From Lentisphaeria bacterium (GTDB taxonomy: Bacteria; Verrucomicrobiota; Lentisphaeria; Victivallales; UBA1829): a stretch of DNA of 35,410 nucleotides. The position numbers were made by a program, and so were the translations under genes. The notes beneath the pieces were generated by a model, which saw only the letters and a program-made list of their open reading frames with translations, had not been told where the DNA came from and did not search any database. Shown piece after piece: positions 7,158-15,113 of the stretch; position 1 is the first letter of the stretch, and every line of letters begins with the position of its first letter. The stretch spans positions 1-35,410 of the forward strand of contig JAFVTF010000043.1 in the NCBI GenBank assembly GCA_017503375.1, written 5' to 3'.

Positions 7158-9023
7158 ATGAGATATCTTTGCAAAAACTGCCGGGAAATCCTTTTGAGGG
7201 ATGAGACGGCTGCAGGGGAATCTGTCATTTGCAGTAAATGCGGAAAATTGACAGAAGTGTCTCAAGGGCGTTTTATGCCCGGAAGTCTCATTGCTGATTT
7301 TCAAATCATCCGCTTGATTGCGCAGGGCGATATGGGGAATATTTATCTGGCTGACCATATTTCAACCGGAGAGAAGATTGCCTTGAAAATTCTTTCCGAA
7401 TCTCATACTTATGATGCAAAATTCATAGTTTCCTTCATTCATTCCGGACGGCAGGCAATGAAAAAACATTTCAAAAATACCGTCCAGGTGAAGGCTGTCG
7501 GAGAGGATGATGGAGTATTTTTTTATGCCATGGAATTTGTGGAAGGTGTTTCTTTGACAGAAGAGCTGCGGCAGAAGAAACAGCTGACTGTCAGCCGGAG
7601 CCTCGAACTGGTGTGGACAATCGCAGAAACAATGGCGGATGCCTGGGAGAATGGAGAGATTATTCACCGCAGCATCAAGCCGGATAACATTCTGACGACA
7701 GCAGCGGGTGAGATTCTTCTGGCAGATTTCGGATTGGCACGGGATTTTCTTGATCTTGCATCCCGTTCTGAAGAAGACCGGCACCGTTTGGTGCAGTATG
7801 CTCCGCCGGAGGCTCTTTCTGATTTTTCCATGTCCGGACTTGATACCCGCAGCGATATTTATTCTCTCGGTGCAGTTTTTTACCATTGTGTCACAGGAGC
7901 TTATCCATATCAGAATTTCACGGTATCGGAAATCATATCCGGACAGGTCCCTCTGGAAATGGTGGATCCCATGCATCTGAATCCGGATTTGACTCCGGAA
8001 ATTCAATCTGTGATCCGGAAGATGCTTGCACGCAATCCGAAAGACAGATACCGGGATTTTCCGGAACTGCTGAAAGATCTCAATCTTTTGAAACATTCCG
8101 GAAAAACAACCATCCGGAAGAATAATGAACACAAAACACATGATTCTGTCACAGTGAAGATCGGAGCTGGAAAACGGGCAAAGGCAAATAAGCTTGAGGA
8201 GATGGAACTTTCCGACAGCCGTTTGGAAGAGATGCAGCGGAAACGGGAATCCAGAGCTCAAACTATCATTTTCGGAATTTTCGGTGTGCTGGTTTGTCTT
8301 GGTATCTTCTTCACTCTTTTTGTGAAATGGGTCGTTTATGAGCCTCAGCGGAGTGCCAGAGAAATGGAAATCCATATCGCCAGGATGAAAGAGCGGTCCA
8401 GAAGACAGAAAAGTTTGTATCAGCCTTTGCAGAAAGGTGCCACGGAGCGTCTCTGCCGCGGGGTGATCGCTCACTGTGCCAACGAAGATTTCAGGGAAGC
8501 TCTGCATTTTATCAGTGATTTTACAAAGAAGTATCCTGTTGATGAGAAATTTAAAAATGAATTGACCGGGCATGTCCGGAAATCTATAGTCTTTTTCCGT
8601 CAGTTCACCAACAGCGGTCCGGCTGTTGCAGGAATCAAACTTCAGTCCAGATTTTTCGGAAACTGTACGGTTCTTTCTGTGAAAGATTCTGTTATTACAG
8701 CTCAATGTGGACGCGGGAAAAACGTATCTATTCAAATCCGTGCGTTTACTCATGAAGAATACAGGATTTATTTGCGACAGGTCATCGAGCGTTTTGGTTT
8801 GCAGTCGGAAGTCTGTTCCTATCTGCTCTGTACCGGAAATTTTGGCGATGCTCTGGAAAAAGTTCAAAATAAACCGAAAGAGCGGAGATTTTTTGAAAAG
8901 GTGATTTACGGTTATATCCGGACTGGCCTTTCCAATGCAAGTCCCCTTGAAATACGGCAGATGAGAATGTTATACGGTTCTCTGGATGCCTTTCAGAAAG
9001 CAACACACCCGAAAGAAAAATAA
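7158..9023 (+). CDS. Membrane-anchored serine/threonine kinase-like protein (possible pseudokinase)
   Basis: This 621-residue protein begins with a zinc-ribbon (CKNC and CSKC, residues 5-28). A Hanks-type kinase domain follows (about 47-315), then one transmembrane helix (about 368-392) and a ~225-residue presumably extracytoplasmic C-terminus that I do not recognise. The ATP lysine (ALK, Lys77), DFG (Asp190) and SDIYSLGAVF are kept. The catalytic-loop HRD reads HRS (IIHRSIKPDN, Ser172), and the usual helix-C Glu appears replaced in FIHSGR, so phosphotransfer may be lost or altered. I prefer this ATG because GGGA lies 9 bases before it; an ATG at 7149 would leave no spacing. It lies 25 bases before the YchJ-type gene and may be co-transcribed. 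Confidence 0.85.
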   Translation: MRYLCKNCREILLRDETAAGESVICSKCGKLTEVSQGRFMPGSLIADFQIIRLIAQGDMGNIYLADHISTGEKIALKILSESHTYDAKFIVSFIHSGRQAMKKHFKNTVQVKAVGEDDGVFFYAMEFVEGVSLTEELRQKKQLTVSRSLELVWTIAETMADAWENGEIIHRSIKPDNILTTAAGEILLADFGLARDFLDLASRSEEDRHRLVQYAPPEALSDFSMSGLDTRSDIYSLGAVFYHCVTGAYPYQNFTVSEIISGQVPLEMVDPMHLNPDLTPEIQSVIRKMLARNPKDRYRDFPELLKDLNLLKHSGKTTIRKNNEHKTHDSVTVKIGAGKRAKANKLEEMELSDSRLEEMQRKRESRAQTIIFGIFGVLVCLGIFFTLFVKWVVYEPQRSAREMEIHIARMKERSRRQKSLYQPLQKGATERLCRGVIAHCANEDFREALHFISDFTKKYPVDEKFKNELTGHVRKSIVFFRQFTNSGPAVAGIKLQSRFFGNCTVLSVKDSVITAQCGRGKNVSIQIRAFTHEEYRIYLRQVIERFGLQSEVCSYLLCTGNFGDALEKVQNKPKERRFFEKVIYGYIRTGLSNASPLEIRQMRMLYGSLDAFQKATHPKEK

Positions 9024-9048
9024 CACTTAACCGAATGGAGATAGAAAA

Positions 9049-9540
9049 ATGAACAAAGAAATGTGCCCCTGCTGTTCCGGAAAAGAATATTCCGAATGCT
9101 GTGAACCCGTCATCAAAGGAACCCGTAAAGCTGCCACTCCGGCAGAACTGATGCGGTCCCGTTACTCCGCATACGCGAAAGGAGAAATCGATCACGTGGT
9201 GGAATCCACCCATCCTTCCCAGCGCGAAACCATTGATGTGGAAGAAATGAAAAACTGGGCGGAACGTTCCGTCTGGACAGGTATTGATATCCTTTCAGAA
9301 TCACCCGTTACCGATGATTCTGAAGTCGGAACAGTGGAATTTGTCGCTCATTATACCGATCAGGGAAATCCCGTGGAACATCACGAACTTTCCGAATTCC
9401 GCAAGAAAAACGGAACCTGGTATTTCTATGACGGTCAGCTTGTCAAGCCGCAGCCCTACCGTGCAAAACCCAAAGTCGAACGCAATGCGCCCTGTCCCTG
9501 CGGAAGCGGTAAGAAATACAAAAAGTGCTGCGGGAGATAA
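9049..9540 (+). CDS. ychJ: YchJ-family protein with N- and C-terminal SEC-C motifs
   Basis: At 163 residues this matches the YchJ/UPF0225 layout: an N-terminal SEC-C-like zinc motif ([13 protein letters not shown]), then [20 protein letters not shown] typical of the central domain, and a C-terminal SEC-C motif ([13 protein letters not shown]). SEC-C motifs bind zinc and mediate contacts with proteins or RNA; the cellular role of YchJ is not well defined. A GGAG site precedes the ATG. The YhcH-family gene begins 3 bases after its stop. Confidence 0.9.
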   Translation: MNKEMCPCCSGKEYSECCEPVIKGTRKAATPAELMRSRYSAYAKGEIDHVVESTHPSQRETIDVEEMKNWAERSVWTGIDILSESPVTDDSEVGTVEFVAHYTDQGNPVEHHELSEFRKKNGTWYFYDGQLVKPQPYRAKPKVERNAPCPCGSGKKYKKCCGR

Positions 9541-9543
9541 TCC

Positions 9544-10005
9544 ATGATCGCAGACAGTTTTACCGCTTTTGATCCGGCTGTGCTGGGCGAAGATTTCGCC
9601 GCTGCATTCGCCGCATTGAAAAGTATGAATGGAGAGACCTCTGTCGGACGCCATGATGTTTCTGACAGAGTCTATGTGAACGTTATGGAATACGATGCAT
9701 CTGCACCGTGGGAACCGGCAGAGCTGGAAGCTCACAGGGAATATGCTGATATTCAGGTCGTTCTTGCGGGAAAAGAAGCCGTTGCCTGGGCTTATAATGA
9801 AGGAATGCCCGTTACCCGTGAATATGATGCGGAAAATGATGTGCTGTTCCAGAAAGCAGACCCTGCTGCAGTTTCCAAACTTGAACTTGTGCCGGGACAG
9901 TTTGCAATTTTCTTCCCGCAGGATGGTCATTTCGGAAAGTTTGCTCCTGCAGGAGGTGCTGTTTCCGCGATCCGCAAGGCTGTTGCAAAAGTTAAATTGA
10001 AATAA
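9544..10005 (+). CDS. YhcH/YjgK/YiaL family (DUF386) protein
   Basis: This 153-residue protein has the family hallmarks: ELEAHREYADIQVVLAGKE (normally EAHrkYiDIQ, with metal-ligand His and Glu) and FAIFFPQDGHFGKF near the end. The fold is a cupin-like double-stranded beta-helix. Members include EbgC and proteins linked to sugar or sialic-acid anomer or isomer handling, but the substrate cannot be told here. It starts 3 bases after the ychJ-like stop, with GGGAGA at the end of that gene serving as ribosome site. Probably cytoplasmic. Confidence 0.88.
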   Translation: MIADSFTAFDPAVLGEDFAAAFAALKSMNGETSVGRHDVSDRVYVNVMEYDASAPWEPAELEAHREYADIQVVLAGKEAVAWAYNEGMPVTREYDAENDVLFQKADPAAVSKLELVPGQFAIFFPQDGHFGKFAPAGGAVSAIRKAVAKVKLK

Positions 10006-10022
10006 CAGGAGAGAATTGACTT

Positions 10023-11129
10023 ATGCCGATTGAAACAAAAGGGTCTTTTGCCCTGACATTCTGCAATCTTTCTGCACCCCTTCCGGAAGATTATCTTGCC
10101 CGGCTCAATCAGGGCGCGGCAGGAAAACTCGATAACGTAAAAGATGAACCGGAAATCGCCTGGGTCAGCGGACGGCATCTGCTGGAAACGGAGATTGATG
10201 AAAACACCTCCATTCTGGGCGGACATCTTCATATCAACCTCCGTAAAGCGGAACGGAAGATTCCTTCATCACTGCTCAGTGCCATCTGCCGCAGAGATGA
10301 ACTGGCTTATATGCTGGCAAATCAGACCGCTATCGTTCCCCGTCAGATGAAAAAACAGATCAAGGAAGAGGCAATCGAAAAGAATCTGATGAAGATGCCT
10401 CCCACGATCAGTGCCACAACTGTCGCTGTGAACAGAGCGTATAACGAAATGTATGCTGCAACAGGTTCCCAGAGCGTTCTGGATACCATCGTTTCCGGAT
10501 TCATCAAAGATCTCGATGTGGAACCGATCCCCATGACGATCAATGAAATGATGATCCGTTTCTACAAGGAGGAGGCAAATGCTCTGCCCAACATCATTTT
10601 CGGCGGAAAAACCAATGCTGCCGGAATGGATCCCACTCCCGGACGTGATTTTCTGACATGGCTCTGGTATATTTCCGAAGTCGATGGAGGTGCTCTTGAT
10701 CTCGGAGAATGGGGATCGTTCCAGCTCGGAATCGAAGGTCCGCTTGTATTCGGATTTTCTTCCGGTGAAGCTCAGGGCGCAGAAGAAAGTGTTGTGAAAA
10801 AAGGCTGTCCCCAGCTCTCTGCCGAAGCAAAAGCGGCTCTTGCTGTCGGAAAGAAACTGAAACGGGCAAAGATCCTGCTCGTCCGGGATCAGGAAATCTG
10901 GACCTTTACCTTTGATGCAGATAAATTCACCTTCAGCGGAGTGAACCTGCCCGAAGGTGAAGAAAATGAACCGCACTCTCTCTTTGAAGAACGTGCCATG
11001 TTCCTGCATATCATGAAACTTGCGGTGGAAGGTTATTTCAAAAAATTTGTGGATACCGTAACCGGTGCCGGCCGTGCCGAATTTGAACGGGATGTCCGCA
11101 AATGGGCAAGTGAAAGAGAATCTTACTGA
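10023..11129 (+). CDS. RdgC-like recombination-associated protein
   Basis: This 368-residue protein follows the RdgC pattern. It has an N-terminal domain with EIAWVSGRH, then a strand with basic KAERKIPSSLL. A charged helix follows (MKKQIKEEAIEKNLMKMPP, equivalent to the KKTEKDSLKDEVLHSLLP region of E. coli RdgC), then a second strand-rich half with VEPIPMTI and DFLTWLWY. RdgC forms a ring dimer around double-stranded DNA and modulates RecA. The assignment rests on remembered family layout, not a search. The protein is longer than the E. coli form, as in several non-gammaproteobacterial relatives. AGGAG precedes the ATG, and a terminator follows at 11159-11198. Confidence 0.6.
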   Translation: MPIETKGSFALTFCNLSAPLPEDYLARLNQGAAGKLDNVKDEPEIAWVSGRHLLETEIDENTSILGGHLHINLRKAERKIPSSLLSAICRRDELAYMLANQTAIVPRQMKKQIKEEAIEKNLMKMPPTISATTVAVNRAYNEMYAATGSQSVLDTIVSGFIKDLDVEPIPMTINEMMIRFYKEEANALPNIIFGGKTNAAGMDPTPGRDFLTWLWYISEVDGGALDLGEWGSFQLGIEGPLVFGFSSGEAQGAEESVVKKGCPQLSAEAKAALAVGKKLKRAKILLVRDQEIWTFTFDADKFTFSGVNLPEGEENEPHSLFEERAMFLHIMKLAVEGYFKKFVDTVTGAGRAEFERDVRKWASERESY

Positions 11130-11146
11130 TTTTCTTTCATTTTCCC

Positions 11147-11175
11147 TTGAAAAAATGGAAGACCTGTGCTACTGT
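11147..11175 (+). promoter_or_regulatory. Promoter for the NfeD-like/tsaE pair, nested in a terminator
   Basis: TTGAAA (11147-11152) and TACTGT (11170-11175) are 17 bp apart. The -10 lies in the loop of the terminator hairpin of the previous gene. A transcript from here starts after the left arm and so escapes the hairpin. Confidence 0.45.
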
Positions 11176-11198
11176 TAATCATGACGCAGGTCTTTTTT
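11159..11198 (+). terminator. Rho-independent terminator after the RdgC-like gene
   Basis: AAGACCTG pairs with CAGGTCTT across a ~19-nt loop, followed by a run of seven T. It lies 30 bases after the stop codon. Confidence 0.7.
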
Positions 11199-11228
11199 TG
11201 TGTAACCATCAAATGAGGAGGAAAACGG

Positions 11229-11819
11229 ATGATACAATCATTATTCAATGCGATCAGTACCTTTTTTGCCGGTGATACCGTCATGAGCCTTTACTGGGGA
11301 CTCGCCATTGGAGGTTCCCTGTTCTTTGTGTTGAACCTGATTTTTTCTTCTTTGGGCGGTGTGGATAATCCGGCGGAAGTCGCAGATGACGGCACCTTTG
11401 ATGCCGCAGATCATCTTGATACAGGTTATGAAGATTTTCATTTTCTGAGTTTGCGTGCAATTCTTGCATTCGTCAGTGTCTTCGGCTGGTGCGGTGTGCT
11501 CTGGGGTAAATATGGCTTCTGGGGATTCCTTGCCGCATTTGTTTTCGGATTTATCGCTATGGGGTTGACTGCACTTGCAATCTGGGGAATGATGCGTTTG
11601 CAGCACTCCGGAAATGTCAAAACAGATGATTTTATCGGAAAGACCGGAACTGTTTATATGCAGATTCCCGGCGGAAACGGTCATGGTAAAATCACGGTAA
11701 CAGTTGGCGGTTCCACCAGAGAAGTCGCTGCAGTGGCGGATGAACCTCTCGCAACCGGAACACCTGTCAAAGTTGTGGCTGTCATAGATCAATCCCTCTA
11801 TCGTGTAGAAAAGGTTTGA
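11229..11819 (+). CDS. NfeD-like membrane protein
   Basis: This 196-residue protein has three likely membrane helices: residues about 18-40 (LYWGLAIGGSLFFVLNLIF), 73-92 (LRAILAFVSVFGWCGVLWG) and 96-118. A C-terminal OB-fold-like domain follows (about 130-196), with FIGKTGTVYMQIPGGNGHGKITV and a typical final VKVVAVIDQSLYRVEKV strand pair. This matches the YuaF/short NfeD group, which often partners flotillin-like proteins in membrane organisation; no flotillin is in this window. A strong GAGGAGG ribosome site precedes the ATG. tsaE follows 8 bases after the stop. Confidence 0.8.
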   Translation: MIQSLFNAISTFFAGDTVMSLYWGLAIGGSLFFVLNLIFSSLGGVDNPAEVADDGTFDAADHLDTGYEDFHFLSLRAILAFVSVFGWCGVLWGKYGFWGFLAAFVFGFIAMGLTALAIWGMMRLQHSGNVKTDDFIGKTGTVYMQIPGGNGHGKITVTVGGSTREVAAVADEPLATGTPVKVVAVIDQSLYRVEKV

Positions 11820-11827
11820 GCAGAACG

Positions 11828-12271
11828 ATGATGAAAGAATTTACAACACATTCTCCGGAAGAAACGGAAAAATATGCCGGAGAGCTTGCAAGATCACTTG
11901 CCCGCGGAACGGTGTTGCTGCTGTTCGGCGGTTTGGGTGCAGGGAAAACTGCTTTTACACGTGGTTTCGCAAGAGGTTTGGGGATTACGGAACCTGTTTC
12001 CAGTCCGACATTCACCATTGTTCAGGAGTATGTGATTCCTTCCGGCGGAATGCTGTATCACATGGATTTGTACCGGATAGATGATCCGGATTCTGCTCTG
12101 GCGTTCGGGATTGATGAGTTTCTGGAAGATCAGAATGCTTTCTGTGTGATCGAATGGCCCGAACGCGGGGAAGGGCTTTATCCTCCCGGAAAAACTATCC
12201 GGATCGATGTGATCCGTGATGAGAAAGAACCGGAAACAAGGACTTTTCAAATCAAAAATCCCGCTTTTTGA
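11828..12271 (+). CDS. tsaE: tRNA threonylcarbamoyladenosine biosynthesis ATPase TsaE
   Basis: TsaE is the ATPase that drives turnover of the TsaBD complex in making t6A37 of ANN-decoding tRNAs. The 147-residue size is usual. Visible are the Walker A motif GLGAGKT (residues 35-41), SSPTFTIVQEY after it, and HMDLYRI followed by EWPERGE, all family hallmarks. The start is placed at the ATG at 11828 (or the next codon); a TTG at 11816 is in frame but too close to the AAAGGT site. It is co-transcribed with the NfeD-like gene. Cytoplasmic. Confidence 0.93.
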   Translation: MMKEFTTHSPEETEKYAGELARSLARGTVLLLFGGLGAGKTAFTRGFARGLGITEPVSSPTFTIVQEYVIPSGGMLYHMDLYRIDDPDSALAFGIDEFLEDQNAFCVIEWPERGEGLYPPGKTIRIDVIRDEKEPETRTFQIKNPAF

Positions 12272-12334
12272 CCAATTTTGACCAGAAAATTCAATTTTTT
12301 TACTTTTTCTTTGCAGATATTTTCAAACAACACC

Positions 12335-12363
12335 TTGTAATGTCTTGTCAGTAATGCTATCTT
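12335..12363 (+). promoter_or_regulatory. Promoter for the small secreted protein gene
   Basis: TTGTAA and TATCTT are 17 bp apart, about 40 bases before the ATG at 12403. Confidence 0.5.
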
Positions 12364-12402
12364 ACGGATACATAAGAAACAAGCAACAAGAAGGAGTTCA
12401 TT

Positions 12403-12936
12403 ATGAAAAAAACATTGATCGCTGTCGTATTGGGCTGTGCCGCAATTCTCGCTGCAAGAGACATCAAAGACAATCTGGAACGGGCTGTCATTGGTGCTGA
12501 TATGATTCCCGGCTGGCAAATCAATAAATCCGGCAAAGCGGCTGATTACGGCAAGGGTAAAATCATTGTCGGACATGAAGCCGATGAAAAAGCTCTTCAG
12601 CTGAATGCGCCTGCTGACCGCACATTGTCCATTTACATGCAGTCTTCCACTCCCGTGACTGTTGGAGAATATATGGAATTTTCTGCTGATGTCAAAGGAA
12701 AAGGAATGGTGACGATTTCCTATTACACCTACAATGCAAAAGATCAGTATATTGGTGATGTCAAAACTCAAAGCCAGTCTTTCACATTGACGGAGAATTT
12801 GAAAGAGATCAAATGCAAGCTCAAAATCATGCCTTCCAAATCCAATTCTCTGGGCAGAATCCGCCCCTGTATCGTAGTCTCCAAAGGCGGCGAACTTGTG
12901 ATCGAAGATATTGATATCGAAATTGACAACGACTGA
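12403..12936 (+). CDS. Small secreted protein, carbohydrate-binding-like beta fold
   Basis: This 177-residue protein has a signal peptide (MKKTLIAVVLGCAAILAA, cleavage near residue 18). The rest alternates strands in the manner of family 4/9-like carbohydrate-binding jelly rolls: an opening DMIPGWQIN, central YMEFSADVKGKGMVTISYYTY, and a closing GGELVIEDIDIEID typical of CBM-type domain ends. The binding target is unknown. It is monocistronic, with an AAGGAG ribosome site, its own promoter and a strong terminator. The fold is inferred from sequence rhythm only. Confidence 0.75.
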   Translation: MKKTLIAVVLGCAAILAARDIKDNLERAVIGADMIPGWQINKSGKAADYGKGKIIVGHEADEKALQLNAPADRTLSIYMQSSTPVTVGEYMEFSADVKGKGMVTISYYTYNAKDQYIGDVKTQSQSFTLTENLKEIKCKLKIMPSKSNSLGRIRPCIVVSKGGELVIEDIDIEIDND

Positions 12937-12956
12937 TCAATATCCCGTCTTTTTAG

Positions 12957-12989
12957 AGGCATTTCCGGCTTTCCGGAAGTGCCTTTTTT
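12957..12989 (+). terminator. Rho-independent terminator
   Basis: A 12-bp stem AGGCATTTCCGG/CCGGAAGTGCCT with one wobble pair and a 4-nt loop is followed by T6. It ends the gene at 12403-12936. Confidence 0.85.
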
Positions 12990-13062
12990 GTTGTACAGAT
13001 TATAATTCCTGTATAACTGAAGTGAACTGCCGTTTTTTATCTGCATAATTTTTATGAAAGAC

Positions 13063-13090
13063 TTGAAAAATTAAAAAAGTGTGATATATT
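13063..13090 (+). promoter_or_regulatory. rpsB-tsf promoter
   Basis: TTGAAA and TATATT are 16 bp apart. The implied start near 13097 leaves a leader of about 155 nucleotides before rpsB. Confidence 0.6.
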
Positions 13091-13096
13091 ATTTGC

Positions 13097-13254
13097 TCAT
13101 GTGCAAGGCGGAGAAGGATTTTCGATGAATCCTTTGACTTCCACTTAACCAACCACCGGAAGCTCCGTTACCCACGAACAACAAAGATGACTTCAAGCGG
13201 AAAAAACAAGGAAACCGCAGGAAAAGCATCGAAAAGAGAAAGAGAGTCTCAAAA
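13097..13254 (+). promoter_or_regulatory. Long rpsB 5' leader, possible autoregulatory site
   Basis: About 155 bases lie between the promoter and the rpsB ATG. They contain a small hairpin AAGGATT/AATCCTT (13114-13134) and a purine-rich end (AAAAGAGAAAGAGAG). They also hold short reading frames at 13099, at 13126 (ATGA overlap with the first) and at 13187 that I do not regard as proven genes. S2 operon leaders are feedback targets in other bacteria; a role here is inference. Confidence 0.35.
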
Positions 13255-14175
13255 ATGGCGATCACAGTTAAAGATCTGCTCGAAGCGGGATGTCATTTCG
13301 GACATCAGACCAAACGTTGGAACCCCAAGATGAAAGAGTATGTTTACGCATCCAAGAGCGGCATCTCCATCATCGACATTACCAAGACAATCCACCAGAT
13401 CGGTGATGCCTGCAACTTCCTGCAGCGTCTCGTTATGGACGGCGGTGAGATTCTCTTCGTCGGAACCAAACGTCAGGCCCAGCAGATCGTCAAGGAATCC
13501 GCAGAAGCTGCCGGAATGAGCTATGTTTCCGAACGCTGGATGGGCGGTATCCTCACAAACAACGTCACAATCCGCAAATCCATCAAGAAAATGCAGGATA
13601 TTGATGCTATCCTCGCTGATGAAGAAGGTTCCGGCCTCAAGAAGAAAGAACTCGTTATCCTCGCCCGTCAGGCTGAAAAACTTCACCGCGACCTCGATGG
13701 TATCGTCAATATGAAGCGTCTCCCCGATGCACTCGTCGTCATCGACGTCTGCCACAACCAGAACGCTGTCAAAGAAGCTAAGAAGCTCAATATCCCCGTT
13801 GTCGCTATCGTTGACACCAACGGCGACCCGGAACCCATCGACTATCCCATCGCTGCAAACGATGATGCAGTCAAGTCCATCAAGGTTATCTTCGATACCT
13901 TCAACGAAGCAATCAAGGATGCTCTCGAACTCTATCAGAAGAGTGCAGCCGAAAAGAAAGCTAACGAAGAAGCTGCAAAGGCAGAAAAAGGCGATGACGA
14001 AAAGGCTGCTAAGAAGCCCGCTCGCAAACCCGCTGCACGCCGCCCCCGCAAAACCGCTGATGGCGAACTCGCAGAAAAGATGGGCGATGACGCAGAAAAG
14101 CCCGCAAAGAAAGCTGCTCCCCGCAAAAGAACAGTAAAAAAAGCTGAAGCTACCGAAGAAAAAGCAGCTGAATAA
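13255..14175 (+). CDS. rpsB: 30S ribosomal protein S2 with extended Lys/Ala-rich tail
   Basis: S2 is a late-assembling small-subunit protein that contacts S1 near the mRNA exit. Family motifs are clear: LLEAGCHFGHQTKRWNPKM, YGxxx-type ISIIDITKT, FVGTKRQAQ, YVSERWMGG.LTN and DALVVIDVCHNQNAVKEA, with PVVAIVDTNGDP. The core ends near residue 225. A ~70-residue tail rich in Lys, Ala and Glu follows, longer than in E. coli and likely disordered. There is only a weak GAGAG ribosome site. It is followed 24 bases later by tsf, the usual pairing. Confidence 0.97.
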   Translation: MAITVKDLLEAGCHFGHQTKRWNPKMKEYVYASKSGISIIDITKTIHQIGDACNFLQRLVMDGGEILFVGTKRQAQQIVKESAEAAGMSYVSERWMGGILTNNVTIRKSIKKMQDIDAILADEEGSGLKKKELVILARQAEKLHRDLDGIVNMKRLPDALVVIDVCHNQNAVKEAKKLNIPVVAIVDTNGDPEPIDYPIAANDDAVKSIKVIFDTFNEAIKDALELYQKSAAEKKANEEAAKAEKGDDEKAAKKPARKPAARRPRKTADGELAEKMGDDAEKPAKKAAPRKRTVKKAEATEEKAAE

Positions 14176-14199
14176 TTATTTTACTCAGGAGTATTGAAA

Positions 14200-15009
14200 A
14201 TGGCTATTACCGCAGCAATGGTAAAAGAACTCCGCGACAAGACCGACGCGGGTATGATGGATTGCAAAAAAGCTTTGACCGAAACCAACGGCGATATGGA
14301 AGCAGCAGTCGAACTGCTCCGTAAATCCGGTATGACCAAAGCTGAAAAACGCGCTGATAAAGTCACCAAAGAAGGTAAAGTTTTCGCATTCGTCGACGGC
14401 AAGAGCGCTGTCATGCTCGAAATCAACTGCGAAACCGACTTCGTGGCTGGCAACGAAAAATTCTTTGACTTTGTCAAGGAAGCTGCAGCACGCGTTCTCG
14501 CCGGAACCACAGGCGATGGCGATATCACCGAAAAAGCTCAGGAACTCGAAAATGGCAACCTCGCTGAACTCTTCGTCAAGTTCGGTGAAAAGATGGTTCT
14601 CCGCCGCGCAGTCCGCTACGAAGCAGCAGCCGGCAACCTCGTTGCTTACATGCACGGTAACGGAAGACTCGGCGTCCTCGTCGAAGTCGAAGGTTCCGAT
14701 GATGCTGAACTCCTCAAGGATATCTGCATGCACATCACAGCATTCAGCCCCGAGTTCATCACCTCCAAAGACATTCCTCAGGAAAGAGTTGAAAAGGAAA
14801 AAGAAATTGCTTCCGCTCAGCTCATCGCTGAAGGCAAACCCGCTGCTATGATCGAAAAGATCCTCGTTGGCAAAATCAACAAGTGGTACGGCGAAGTCTG
14901 CTTGATGAACCAGCCCTGGATCCGCGATGACAAATCCAGTCTCGCTAAGATCGCTCCCGCTGTCACAGTCAAGCGTTTCGCTCGCTGGGGCGTCGGTCAG
15001 GAAGCATAA
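14200..15009 (+). CDS. tsf: Elongation factor Ts
   Basis: EF-Ts is the guanine nucleotide exchange factor for EF-Tu. The 269-residue protein starts with the N-terminal UBA-like module (LRDKTDAGMMDCKKAL, then AVELLRKSGM). It continues with the core motif LEINCETDFVA (the TDFV loop that contacts EF-Tu) and ends with the usual KINKWYGEVCLMNQPW segment. CAGGAG stands 8 bases before this ATG; an in-frame TTG at 14194 is less likely. It is co-transcribed with rpsB and followed by a strong terminator. Confidence 0.97.
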   Translation: MAITAAMVKELRDKTDAGMMDCKKALTETNGDMEAAVELLRKSGMTKAEKRADKVTKEGKVFAFVDGKSAVMLEINCETDFVAGNEKFFDFVKEAAARVLAGTTGDGDITEKAQELENGNLAELFVKFGEKMVLRRAVRYEAAAGNLVAYMHGNGRLGVLVEVEGSDDAELLKDICMHITAFSPEFITSKDIPQERVEKEKEIASAQLIAEGKPAAMIEKILVGKINKWYGEVCLMNQPWIRDDKSSLAKIAPAVTVKRFARWGVGQEA

Positions 15010-15033
15010 TCAGAGTTGCTTCAAAGACAATTC

Positions 15034-15069
15034 AAGCCGGATGACAGAGATGTCACCCGGCTTTTTTTT
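15034..15069 (+). terminator. rpsB-tsf terminator
   Basis: AAGCCGGATGACA pairs with TGTCACCCGGCTT with one mismatch and a GAGA loop, followed by an eight-T run. Confidence 0.9.
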
Positions 15070-15113
15070 AACCCTTCCGGACATGATTAATAACCAGTTG
15101 AAAAGGAAATAAA

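Noticed and set aside
7362..8867. 501-codon minus-strand frame opposite the kinase-like gene
   Set aside because: Antisense shadow; composition rich in His, Phe, Ile and Cys without motif, while the plus strand carries clear kinase motifs.
13187..13332. 49-codon frame overlapping the rpsB start
   Set aside because: No convincing ribosome site, low-complexity Lys/Glu/Arg start, and it runs out of frame into rpsB; treated as part of the leader.
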